Positions 44,101-54,895 of a stretch of 64,000 nucleotides of DNA are shown in pieces. The number at the start of each line of letters is the position of its first letter. The first letter of the stretch is position 1. Made by a program: the position numbers and the translations under genes. Source of the DNA: Psococerastis gibbosa (lineage: Eukaryota; Arthropoda; Insecta; Psocodea; Psocidae). The notes under the pieces are model-generated. The model worked only from the letters and a program-made list of their open reading frames with translations, did not search any database and was not told where the DNA came from. The stretch lies in assembly GCA_963971405.1 (NCBI GenBank), contig OZ020484.1, positions 41,934,770 through 41,998,769 on the forward strand, written 5' to 3'.

Positions 44101-47100
44101 TCACTCCTCGATATCAACCCACACTAAGGCGACCATTCCATTGACCGGCTAGGGCTATTTCCAAAAACAGTGACGTGGTAGCAGACATTCAAGACTCAGG
44201 TTGCGTTTCCAACGATCTCGCATTGCAGAATGCAAATGACATTGACGGAAATAAGAATTTTTCTTTTTATAGAAATCTATTAAAATGTTTGTACTTAACA
44301 TATCCCATGACGCCATTTTTTTAATTTTAGTTCGTATGTTTGTGATTTTACTGTATGATCATTGATCAATTTCAACTATGGCATAGAGGAAAATAAACAT
44401 TTCCGTCAATTCTGCAATGCGAGGTCGGTGGAAACGCCACCTAAGTCTTGAATGTCTGCTACCACGTCACCCTTTTTGGAAATAGCCCTAGCCGGTCAAT
44501 GGAATGGCACCTAATTACAATTTGCAAATGGGCAAGCTCATACATACTTACTGAGCCATGAAAACTGCTCAATTTTTAAATGTCTAAAGATTTAACTGAG
44601 GTGGGCTTAGGTGCCCATTCCATTGACCGGCTAGGGCTATTTCCAAAAACGGTGACGTGATAGCAGACATTCAAGACTCAGGTTGCGTTTCCAAAGATCT
44701 CGCATTGCAGAATTGACGGAAATGTTTATTTTCCTCTATGCCATAGTTAAAATTGATCAATGATCATACAGAAAAATCACAAACAAACTAAAATTAAAAA
44801 ATGGCGTCATGGGATATGTTAAGTAAAAACATTTTAATAGATTTCTATAAAAAGAAAAATTCTAATTTCCGTCAATGTCATTTGCATTCTGCAATGCGAG
44901 ATCGGTGGAAACGCAACCTAAGTCTTGAATGTCTGCTACCACGTCACTGTTTTTGGAAATAGCCCTAGCCGGTCAATGGAATGGGCGCCTTAAACAAATT
45001 ACAATGAATAACCATCCTCCTTCCACTTCATTCTTCATAAATCACTTGACAGCGGTACAAGTAAACAATGCGGCTGATAGCAAGCATTATAGTATTGTAT
45101 CTAGATATAGCATCTATGTACAAGAATATGCACGTATACTTATAAATATATACCTACTTATAACGGTTGACTCATGTAGGCGATACAGTCATAGTTTACA
45201 CGCCTTTTCAATTGACGTCATTTGGAAAGAAATCTGCTGTACAAATCATTGATGTTGCTATCATGAATTTGATGTACGCGGCGGGAATTAGCTTTGAACT
45301 GATTTTAAGATTAGGACGAAATGTGTTAGTCCTATGCAATTAAGGCAATGATGAAATATCAATATCCGCGTATGATAAAATTATTAAATTTAGTGAATAA
45401 TGTCATGATTGTTCATGTATTGACTTGATGGCACCATGTCACTTTTTTATTTGGTTTAATTTCGTAGGTATGCTGTAGGCTACGAACCTGGTTCGGAAGC
45501 CATTTTTGAAAAAGATTTAAGTTGTTAGAGAAATGATCGGAGTCCTCCTTTACGTAATGAACTAAAATATACTATCTACATTACAGTGCGAATAGATACA
45601 ATACAAGTAGTATGCTATGATTATGACCAATTATTATATATTTAACATATATGGTAGAAAATCTCTACAGGCAGGGGAATTATTGAAAGGAAGACACGGA
45701 AAAATTGATGGGGACGGAATTCGGGCTCGAGTTTCCACCATGCCGGGGTGGTATATATGTATATGCGCCAAATCCAGGCGCGGATCTAGAATGAGACCAA
45801 GGAGGGGGCTAAGATTAAATTTCGATTTTTTTTTTAAACAGGTCTGAAATATTGGGATTTTACGCTTTTTCAGAACAATAAGCCCATAGGGAAGTGACAA
45901 AAAACTGTAAAAAATTTTATTTTGGAAATAAATTTTGATTGATTGATTGATTGATAAGGGTTCTTTATTATAGGTAATTAATACAATCGAGCACAAGGGG
46001 GCCCCGGGAGAAAATTTGTGAAAAATAGGACTGAAATAGTGGGGTTTGAGGACCCTAATCGGGGGGGGGGGGGGCTATAGCCGTAGATCCGCGCCTGGCC
46101 AAATCCGTTTTCACATCTTCCCATCATAGTGACTGCTGATGTAAGTTTTCTCCTATATAGGCAGACTTAAGCGATACCATCACGCGCATATAGTCGGATC
46201 TAGAATTTTGGGGGCATGTTGTCTAGAAAAGGAACTTGTTTGGTACCGACTGTTTCGGTATATTTGGTCAAAAAGCTAATTCTATGATATATTTTGATAT
46301 CGAATGTTATCATATACATTATAGGCCTAAAGCATAACAACAATTAGAGTTACTGAGTAGGCCTACCGCATATTTAACTTTGTATAAAGGCTCTAACCCT
46401 CTATACAGGGTAGCAGCAGACAAAATTAGATACGGATAAATGGATGAAGGCGGAATTGAAACCCGAGCCTCCACCCTGGAACCCGAAATGACACCACTAA
46501 CTATTTCACTGAAGGGTGTAGTACCTACCAACAGGCTACTTGCTGACAGTTGTAACAATAAAATAAAAAAATACGCTAGATAAGGTAGCCTAAATATTTT
46601 TTATTCAAAATTGTAAATTAAAAAAGAAGTGAGTATTTTTAGCTGTGGGTAATAAGAGCAAAGACTCCAACAAACATGGGTAACATGGAAATGACGTCAC
46701 AGTCCAATGCGACATCACGTGACCCGCTTTAAACCATCACACTTGAAACGGGAAAAAAATATTTCCCCCACTAAATAACGTTTTTAAACTGAAAAAATAT
46801 TTTTAAAGGTTGAAACTAATGCATTAATATAGGTTTTCACAAATTGTCAATTAAGTAGCCTATTAATTAAGGCGTTCTTTTTTTATATTGTAGATATGGA
46901 ATAGCAGTAAGTCAAGAGCATGTTCCAGCATTGTGGCCCTTCATCAGCGACACGGGGACGTTTGTTCCTGAGAGTTGCATTTTTGGCATATTGCTCAATT
47001 TCGCGGCAATTCTGTGTGAGTATCTTAAACATTCATATTTCCATAGAATAAATATTTACTATATAATAAATTTCAATGTCTTCCGGTAGGCCTACAGTAT

Positions 47101-50100
47101 AGGTTATAGCTATTCGGAAAGTGTAAAATTTATCGTTACGCGACAAAGAATCAACGACGCTACTTCATCAAAATTCATCCCCACCCTTTGTAGCTTATAT
47201 ATATGTACAGGTAGATCAAGCATTCAACGTTTATGATCTTTATTTTCGATCTATAGGTACCACATCTAAATAAATTCTCATTTAATTCAGTTTAACTATA
47301 CCTACTTTAAGATGATATGCTACGTAAAAATTGGCACCCCAAAATTAAATACTTGTTATTTTTTATTTCATTAAGTCAGCAAGTTATTAAAAATTTGACT
47401 CATTTAAGTTGTAGATGACTACCTACTTCGTGGATAATATAATCGGGTATTTTTACTTTTCGGTCTTGTAGTTTTACCAAATATTCCATTTTACGTCCAC
47501 AATGGTTTTTATGAAAGAAGTAAGGTACCAAAAGTTTAATATTTCCTACTATATGATGCATGAAATAGTCTTCTACAATTTACATGAGGCAAATCTTAAA
47601 TAACTTGCTTTGTTAATTAAAGAAAAAATAAAAAGTCGATAAAAACAACAAATTTTGGAGTGCTAATTATCTACGTAGCATGACCTCTTAAATCGACGAT
47701 GACGTTTGTTTCGATTTATTGCAGGTATGTTCATCGTTTATTATAGGTATCGGCAAATTCAAATTTGGTCGGAAGTCGTGGCGATTGCGCGGTGGGCTAA
47801 TATTTTGGCGTTTGCACTTGGCATAATTTCGTGCTTTGGGCTGAGCATCGTCGCAAATTTTCAAGTGGCCAATGTCAAAAGTTTTCACATGTTTGGGGCG
47901 TTCCTCTGCTTCATTCCTGGCACGATTTTCACAGTTTTCCAGGTATAACAACTACTATATGTACGAGTAACTCTTTAGCCTAATTGTCGCAGCAAATTAG
48001 AGGCACAGTTTTAGCTCTATATAAAATAGGTTTACGAGTTCTTAAGCCTAATTTTGTTTTAGCTAGGTATACATAGGTATAGATTTGGTCCTCAAATTAG
48101 TGGAAAAAATATAAATCGAAAAAAATAAACAATAATTATTTATTCAATTTGTTTAATTATTAAACAAAACTCTTCTCTTATCCCGTTTAAATGAATTTAG
48201 CGGCTACTTTTTATTTTGATTTCTACCTTTCCTGACTTTTCCCATTTCATCACAGGAGAGTACCTATCTCAAATATAAACCTGATATAAAGTATAAACCT
48301 ATTTAAATACGGTATTTAATTTTGGTTATTTTCAGGCTGTATTTACTCTGAAGACTAACAATGGTAGCAAAGCAATGTTTTTCATACGTATTGGTTCGGC
48401 CCTAGTGTCTGTGTTAGCCACAATAGGCGACATCGTTGGAGTTAATCTAGCAAACAAATATTTCAAAGGTTAGTACCTTAGACGACAATTTATAAATATT
48501 GAGGGTAAGCCTAGCCTATACAGTCATGCAGTCATACGTGTAGAATACAATGTTAACGCGCAAAGAAGTGAGGTTTTTAGTATTTTCTTTCATTTAAAAT
48601 TACATAATATGAGGGCCATACCCTGTGAGAGTTAGTTGGGCTTAATCCCCCCCCCCCCAGCCAAAATACCCCCACAATTTTGCAATTTTGTACCTAGATA
48701 ATAATAATAAAATAAAACATGTTCCGGGGGTGACCACCGTATGTGGTTTGTGTTTTCAATAAGTCTTGGAGTGTGGAAATGTGTAAACTCTCCTGTTTGT
48801 AGTTACGTGCATGAATCATCGTTTTTCGAACCATTTCCGCGGGGGCAAAATCAAAACCTTAATAATTACTGTTATCAAAATACGTACAAACTCACCGCCA
48901 TATTGGGCCTATTTTAAACAATTTTCCTGATTTTGCTACATTTCATACGACTATTATACTATTGACTGCACCCTCCCCCCTCTCTGAAAATTCCTGGGTT
49001 AGACCATGTTACAAATATTATATTTTAACTGATATGAATGCCATACATACATAATATATATGCTACTCTTCAAATTGTAGAGGTCATATTTTCGGTTTTG
49101 AATCTGTGGTAATTGATTTTATAAAAAAAAAACATGGTGGTAGGTTGTGCTATTTGCTCATATATTGATAACAGTGATAACAGATATATTATTTATTTTT
49201 TTATTTTTATTTATATTTTATTTTACTATTATTTTTTATTATATATACATTGATAATAGAGAAAAAACTCAACTTGGTCTAACCTATAGTAATTTCGGTT
49301 ATAACGAGGAATAGAATACCATATAATACTGCAATATAATGCATTATATTTTTATATAAATATTATATATATATTATTATATTATTTGATGCTTTTATTT
49401 GAACATTAGCCTGTATATAATTTATATTTATATTTATTTTTATATATTACCACCCTATATATATGTATTTATTTTAATAATTTAATATTTATAATAATTT
49501 AATTTAATTAGGTATTTGGCCTATTTAGCCTGCGGTGCTGCTGTGCTCTTTTAAGAGCAAATTTATAATTCAAGTTTCCCCAATTGCGTTGCCCAGCAGA
49601 AATAATTTTATCGTAACTTTCAGGCAATGAAGAAGGCAAGTTTCAGTGGAGTAAAGAAGATGGCGGCTTCGAATACCATCTGCTTAGTACCTTCAGCGAA
49701 TGGATTATCGTTTTCTCGTACTGCTTTTTGCTCGGGACATTTTGTTGGGATTTTCGGGACTTAGAAATCAGTGCACCCACTGTCGTTGTAAGTCTAATTC
49801 CATATACTATTGTAAGATTATATGCAATTAGTTTAATTTTGCTAGGTACGACGAGTAGGTCCCTGAAATTTTCTATATTATACCGGCCGTAGTAAAAATA
49901 AAATATCTTTTTCAACTACAAGCCTACATAAATTAACATATAAAACATAAAAAAAGAATGGTTCGGGATATTTATATTGGTGGCATTGGAAAAACATATA
50001 ATAACTATTCCGAACCATTAATCGTCTTTACTTGTTAATTTATGCATAGCCTATAGTGTTGTTTGTATGTCTGCAGCCTGACGATGGCCTAGTACTGAAA

Positions 50101-50785
50101 CCGGTCACTTTATTTTTTATTTTTAGTATTCTGGACAATGTTATTTTATTTTTACTATTACGAAGTATTACAAATAAGTGAATGAGGAACATATTACTGA
50201 TATAATGTTATATACCGTACAACCCAGGTTTTGATTTCTGGGGGGGGGGGTCCAACAATGTTTTACGTAACTTATTAATGAATTAATGGATGAATTCTTC
50301 AAAGAATACAGGTTTACATATAAAAATTTATTTCGGGAGGGAGGGGGGGGGGGTGCGGACCCTTGGACCCCCCCCCCCCCCTGGGCACGGCCCTGATACC
50401 GTAGTTACAACTTTGTGGTATAATAAACCATTGAGCGTTCAGACCTATATGATGACTGGGAGTCGATCTCTTTCTTGACTTGACTTCCATTTGCTAGGAT
50501 GTTGTGGCCAGCGAGATGCCGGGAAGCTAGCTGTGTTTTCCCCAACATGTCCGGTGAAGGTAATGTAAGGTAAGCTACCCTTCATTAAAGCTGGGTAGTC
50601 CTAGAGTTTTGTATAAGAGAGATGGGAGGCTCGCTTCCCTTTAAAAATAGATTTTTTATTTATAGTTTATATAGGCCAATACAGAACCTGAACTGTTCAA
50701 TCCTGTTTTGTTGCAGGTAAAAAGTTTGCACAAAGGAAGGAAAGGGCGAGGGAATCATCTATCATATCCATTGCAAGAGACTTAA
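41132..50785 (+). CDS. DRAM-like (Frag1/DRAM/Sfk1 family) six-span membrane protein
   Basis: Coding exons 41132-41205 (ATG, MLWNRFTFLIPIVVGLGVPI), 46894-47015, 47725-47942, 48336-48468, 49624-49787 and tentatively 50717-50785 (TAA). Phases agree; 780 nt give 259 aa. Landmarks shared with human DRAM1/DRAM2: PFISDTGTFVPESCIFG, the LNFAAILC span, VYYRYRQ, ALGIISCFGLSIVANFQ, VFQAVFTLKT, a QWSKEDGGFEYHLLSTFSEW loop and a final span FSYCFLLGTFCWDFRDLE. Family members sit in lysosomal or plasma membranes; vertebrate DRAM1 and DRAM2 promote autophagy. Which paralogue this is (DRAM or TMEM150) cannot be settled by eye. The terminal exon adds a basic tail (VKSLHKGRKGRGNHLSYPLQ) with no family match and could be wrong. 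Introns 1 and 2 contain SINEs and foldback elements. Confidence 0.85.
41412..41625 (-). mobile_element. tRNA-derived SINE in DRAM-like intron 1
   Basis: Same structure and orientation as 40706-40930. The GGACTCGAACTAACAACC B-box region and the GGACTTTTTATTG tail region are both present. Confidence 0.75.
41676..42057. mobile_element. Foldback MITE F (composite, TTA duplication)
   Basis: Outer arms GGTGCCCATTCCATTGACCG...CGGTGACGTGGTAGCAGACA and inverse ending GGGCGCC. TTA at 41673-41675 and 42058-42060. The inner foldback 41746-41987 (GGTGGCGTTTCC / CGCTACC) encloses the loop segment with the ORF start at 41870 (MASWDMLITNILIDFYKKK). Confidence 0.8.
42122..42815 (+). other. Unassigned ORF pair
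   Basis: A 116-codon frame (42122-42472) ends LMTGLQQLWLDCTYIASP. A second frame (42545-42814) has EIEEIVKYVRVGHEILSQLR and LKSLKLESMERFHRK before running into repeat. The residues look protein-like and LRR-flavoured, and the two frames could be a disrupted single gene. No family recognised; it sits in a DRAM-like intron between repeats. Confidence 0.25.
42740..43110 (-). repeat. Partial inverted copy of the 0.83-kb element
   Basis: GAATTTAATGGAAATCGTAGGAGCC, GATTTTTGTGAACC and AAAGCCTTCTTTATACTA match in inverse order 2874-3320. Confidence 0.5.
43169..43552. mobile_element. Foldback MITE with TTAA flanks
   Basis: Ends GGGCAAACCGGAGTCGCC and GGTGACTCCGGTTTCCCC are inverse; arms continue for about 140 bp (GAAATATGGAGCGCAGAACA / TGTTCTGCGTTCCATATTTT). 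TTAA at 43165-43168 and 43553-43556, the piggyBac-type target. Confidence 0.7.
43801..43887. mobile_element. Foldback MITE J, one arm only
   Basis: TGTCTGCTACCACGTCAATA then GAGGTCGGTGGAAACGCCACC form a right arm of the foldback family; the left arm is truncated at TGTCTGAC. Confidence 0.55.
43965..44115 (-). repeat. Fragment of the 36.2 / 54.7 kb repeat, inverted
   Basis: GCCAACGACCCCATCAG, CATTATTGGTACTGTTTCC and TCGATATCAACCC are inverse counterparts of blocks in 36193-36455. Confidence 0.45.
44128..44511. mobile_element. Foldback MITE G (composite, TAA duplication, inverted loop)
   Basis: Outer arms GGCGACCATTCCATTGACC... and inverse ending GGAATGGCACC; TAA at 44125-44127 and 44512-44514. 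Inner foldback 44199-44441. The loop segment between the inner arms is the reverse complement of that in F and H. Confidence 0.8.
44610..44989. mobile_element. Foldback MITE H (composite, TTA duplication)
   Basis: Outer arms as in F (GGTGCCCATTCC / GGGCGCC); TTA at 44607-44609 and 44990-44992. The loop is in the same orientation as F and B, including the ATGGCGTCATGGGATATGTT start region. Confidence 0.8.
45775..46097. mobile_element. hAT-type MITE, 323 bp, with 8-bp duplication
   Basis: Ends CAGGCGCGGATCTA and TAGATCCGCGCCTG. Both flanks are GCCAAATC (45767-45774, 46098-46105). CAG...CTG ends with an 8-bp duplication are typical of hAT. The interior has G-tracts and no transposase; it includes a GATT microsatellite. 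Confidence 0.85.
47311..47687. mobile_element. Foldback MITE of the 32939 family, TTAA flanked
   Basis: Left end GATGATATGCTACGTA, right end CTACGTAGCATGACCTC. TTAA at 47307-47310 and 47688-47691. Arms carry the same TAAAAACAACAAATTTTGG and GTTGTAGA blocks as 32939-33334. It ends 37 bp before DRAM-like exon 3. Confidence 0.75.
50200..50400. repeat. G- and C-homopolymer repeat
   Basis: A run of G near 50241, a second near 50341, then a long C run ending CTGGGCACGGCCCTG. The G and C runs can pair. Similar tracts occur at 46058, 48645, 51160, 53865, 57595 and 61030. Confidence 0.6.
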
Positions 50786-51698
50786 GGTCAATTATTTTTT
50801 CAATACCTAGGTACCTAGTACCTTTGGTTCTACAAAATTTGTTAGTTTATAGATTTAGACAGAAAAGAAGATACAGATCTTAAAACTATTACGATAATAC
50901 TAATCATTAGATCATGCCTGCACCGAAATGTTTTTTGTAGCTAGGCCTGCTACTAAGTTATACTAATTTTTGAAAGGACAATATATTATGAGTCTATACA
51001 ATTGACTAAATTGAATTGTAGAGCCGTACCTATAATACTTGCCAAAATTGGGGTATTTCCTTTACTTCCCACCATGTTTTTGGAAGTAGGAATCCGACAG
51101 ATAATATAATACAGTCAGCTGGTGTCAGTAACGGATCCAGTTTTTTATTTGAATGGGGGGGGGGGAAATTGGCACCCTTTGCTAAGAAAGTTAGACCGGT
51201 TTACGATAACCTATCTTTTATTAGGCCTACCTATGTTTTTTTTATTAAAAGATAAGTTATTTATTTTTACTTTTTTTTTTCTCTAACGCATGCTTTCAGC
51301 ATTTCTGCCCTCCTGTCAGCCTGGCGGGGGGAGTGAGTCAGTTTATTAACTTGAGGCACCCTAAGGGTGGACTCCTTCACCTCGGAGAGAAGGGGAGTTG
51401 ACTGACAGAGTATTTATAGTGGACTACGAACCACTCGATTAATTCGTAGGGGACCAGGACTCGACAAGCACGTAGACTGACTGGTATAGTCTCGGCGCGT
51501 TATCGTGTCCCACCATGTTCCCCTTCCAAGTTTGCCGCAGTTTGAAACACGTTCTGCTCTCGTGGATTCAACTTGGTTAGAACATTGGCTGATTTATTGT
51601 TATTAAATTTGTCTCATTTCGGCGCGCTTCGGGGCGTTTGAAGAGGTAACGGGGTGGATCCTGGTATATTAATGACTGATAAATTAAATGCAAAGATA

Positions 51699-52150
51699 TA
51701 AAATAGAATAGATGGCGTCTAGCCACAATAAGCTAAGTAAAGCCGATGGCGGTGAAACGTAAGGGGAAATGCGGGGAAATATCAAAGGAAATGGCAAACA
51801 CAGGCTGAGAAGGGAAGCGTCCGGAGCGTAAATAATAAAGTGGCAAAAAGTGGTGGCTGAGATTGAGCTTGGAGTTTGCTAATTGCTAATGCTAATTACA
51901 GTCATATAATTAAGCTATTTAGGTTGCGAGTGATGTGAGCTGAAACTTACTGCGCCGGTTCTTTGGCCATTTAAGCCTACCTGCTGGATTGTACATATTA
52001 TTTTCTTCCTAATTTGTTCCAATTTTCTTAAAGAAAGCTATTCCCTACTGACTTACTTGATAAATCTAAATAGCTTTATTATAACTGTGATAAGCTTATG
52101 GCTAGAACCTCCAAGCTTAATCTCAGTCACAACGTTTTGCCGATTCATTG
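51699..52150. repeat. Interspersed repeat, copy 2 (pair with 7797-8107)
   Basis: AATAGAATAGATGGCGTCTA start and CTAAATAGCTTTATT...GTCACAAC end, colinear with copy 1 with extra internal sequence. Confidence 0.55.
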
Positions 52151-52776
52151 TTTACGCTGATGATGCTCATCTTACCCGCCTGGTTAAATGATTTTAATCC
52201 TGTCACGTGACACCTTGGGGTTTGTTGATAATATATTAATATTTTCCACGGTGTTAAGTTAATATGGTAACGGCATCAGGGCGAGACTAGAAGTAGCCTG
52301 GTTTATATAAAGAAATATACAGTATGCTGATATACACACACACAACATGAAAATGTTTTTAACAAATGGATCAGAGTGCATGTATTCAGCGATAAAGCCG
52401 ACCCATCACTGCTGACCTCGTCTGTCAAAATGTACTGCCCCTCTCTCGATCGGCTACAGCACAGCCCCCACCCCCTTGAAAGCCGATATGCTAATATTTT
52501 TCAACCCCTCCCGCCTTTTGATGTAGCCCATTATCAACTTCGATTGACTTCGGTATTACTTCAGGTATAACCCCAAAATATATTCGTGTGCAAACCCTCA
52601 ATATAATAAATAAAATAATAAAATAAATTTTTCCTATTATTAAAGTTACCGGGTTTTGGAATTACGCCTAGCCGTGTACTAGCTACCACTTAGGCTATAT
52701 AATGTTACACACAGAAGTGTAATACGTCAGTAGAAATGTAGAACACAAAAACCAAACTGGGGCGCCACAATATTAA

Positions 52777-52915
52777 GGCGCTGATACCACCAACGTCAAT
52801 AGTGATATTAAATGTTTTTTGACGTGGTAGCAGACATTTATAGACTGTCTAAAAATGTCTGCTACCACGTCAAAAAGCATTTAATATCACTATTGACGTT
52901 GGTGGAATCAACGCC
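52777..52915. mobile_element. Foldback MITE I (139 bp, unique arms)
   Basis: Arms GGCGCTGATACCACCAACGT...TTGACGTGGTAGCAGACAT and inverse ending AATCAACGCC. Arm interior (AATAGTGATATTAAATG) is unlike other members but matched in cis. Flanking triplets are TAA and TTA, so the duplication is not clean. Confidence 0.75.
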
Positions 52916-53983
52916 TTAGGGAAAACTTTACGTTATCTACCGGCAAGATGATAATAATGTATTATTTATATTAATAATAATTTATAACTCCGCTAGGGTG
53001 GTCTCAACTAAAAAGAACCAGTACTAATGAACCCGTACATGCTTTAATATTTAACGATTAGAAATTAGTATTGGTACTGCAATAGTTCCTTCGTAAATGA
53101 AATGAAATGATATACAATATTAGGCCATTATAACCATGTACAGTGCAATGCAATGTTACAATGTTACATGTTACAAATAATTATTGACCTATAGATTGAA
53201 ATTTTCGTTTCGCTTTAAATTTCAAGTTTGCCTATCCCAAAGTACGGATTTGATAGATGGGACGATTGCATAGTCAAGAATGGGCAGACAAATATAATAC
53301 GACACAACCCAGTAAATAGTGGCAGGGTATGCTACACTATGTAATGGGGAAAGTAATGAATTATCCATAATTTCTTTAAAATTTTTTTACAAAACCACAT
53401 ATTTGTATACACATACTGAATATACTCGTACATTATGAAACGACTTACGTCGTGGTTCCTTTGAGTCACCTTCTGATAATAACAATAATAATGATAACAG
53501 GTGCGAAGAAGCTGTAAGTGAGGGCATGAATTGAGATTATTAGTGGCGAAATGGGAGATGCTCCAGCAGCTTCCAGCAGCAGCGGCAGCATGCACTCGGC
53601 TGGACCGGCGCTCAGCTCAGCCCATCTTCGATCGCTGTCGGCACGACACCGCGTCTACACCTGACCCAAGTCAGTTACAGCTCCTGTAGACATCCATGTT
53701 ACCTGTTGCCTAGGGGAATGATCGTGCTACAGCAAGTCAAGGCCGTAACCAGAATTTTTTTCAGGAGGGGTCCATATGACGTCACATGAGGAGAGGTAAC
53801 CTCAATGTATTGTATTTAAAGCTCCATTCTCATCTGGTGCACACTGCAAATATTTCGGGAGGGGGGGGGGGGGGTCCGGAATCCGTATCTGCATACGCCA
53901 CTAGCTAGGTACCCCTGCTCTGTAGAAAATGTATTTAAATTATAATATTTGCTATGCATTGTGCAATATATTGTAGTATTATC

Positions 53984-54228
53984 TGGTATATATAACACTG
54001 ACATTAAATTAACTTTGGTTAAAGAGGTAACGTAAAGTAGAGGATTTGGCATTTACTGGACTTGTCGGGGCTTGTGGTCCTCCGGTGGTTAAGACGACGC
54101 CCCGGTTAGGCGTAGATCGTGGGTTCGAATCCCACCAAGCCCGGTTTTTTCCATATCCTCTAATTTCGGTTATAACGAGGTGGTTACCTCTTTAACCAAA
54201 GTTAATTTAATGTCAGTGTTATATATAC
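53984..54228. mobile_element. Foldback carrying a tRNA-like element in its loop
   Basis: Arms 53984-54032 (ATATAACACTGACATTAAAT...GGTTAAAGAGGTAAC) and 54178-54228 are inverse. The loop holds the tRNA-like unit with its own AGAGGATTTGG / CCATATCCTCT ends (54039-54161). Confidence 0.7.
54067..54143 (+). repeat. tRNA-like sequence, copy 1
   Basis: Acceptor-like ends GGGCTTG / CAAGCCC, an A-box-like TGGTCCTCCGGTGG, ACGCC / GGCGT anticodon-type stem and a perfect B-box GGTTCGAATCC with GTGGG / CCCAC stem. The anticodon loop lacks U33 and copies recur with flanks, so a tRNA-derived repeat is more likely than a working tRNA. Confidence 0.6.
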
Positions 54229-54392
54229 TATATAATTCTACAATTTATTGAATAAAGCATTGCCTTTATGCAATTAAGTAAGCTCACAGACCTGTTCGTT
54301 TAAATAGTTGTGTAGTTGAGCTAACCTGTCTAGCAACACGAATCATGTCAATTAGAGCATAAGTAGAGGATTTGGTATTTACTGGACTTGTC

Positions 54393-54468
54393 GGGGCTTG
54401 TGGTCCAGCGGTTAAGACGACGCCCAGGTTAGGCGTAGATCGTGGGTTCGAATCCCGCCGCAAGCCCG
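54393..54468 (+). repeat. tRNA-like sequence, copy 2
   Basis: Same fold as copy 1 with TGGTCCAGCGGTTAAGACG (better A-box) and CCCGCCGCAAGCCC 3' side. Embedded in the same AGAGGATTTGG / CCATATCCTCT unit (54365-54486). Closest to the inverted copy at 24211. Confidence 0.6.
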
Positions 54469-54645
54469 GTTTTTTCCATATCCTCTAATTTTGGTGATGC
54501 ATTGTGCATATGATAGGGCTACCTCTTCCCATAGAATACACGTACGGTAACTATTGTACAAGTACCGTATACTAGGCTACCGTACTTGACAATTTTTTTG
54601 ATTACTATTTTCAAGCATTAGTGGATTTATTATATATTCCTTAGG

Positions 54646-54895
54646 CCCGATGTGGACTCGTCTCTGTACTTGGCTAAGTCATGCCTTCGCCTGTTTCATT
54701 ACGTTAATGGTGAGTTTGTCTCAGCTTGTCCATTATCGCTTGTAGCCGGTGTAGGTTGACATCGAGAATGTCTACCAGTTTGGCAATGGCCAGAAACTCA
54801 TACGGAAACAATTCAAATAATATCCGAAATCCATGAGGACAAGGGACCTATGGGCCACTATAAGTAGGCCTGGGTCCATAAAAAGTCCTTAAAAA
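54646..54895 (+). repeat. Interspersed repeat, pair with 36193-36455
   Basis: GACTCGTCTCTGTACTTGG, TCGCTTGTAGCCGGTGTAGG, GACATCGAGAATGTCTACCA and AAGGGACCTATGGGCCAC match in order. Confidence 0.6.

Noticed and set aside
54067..54468. Functional tRNA genes
   Set aside because: Stems and B-box are good, but the anticodon loop lacks U33 and copies share repeat flanks, so I call them tRNA-derived repeats.
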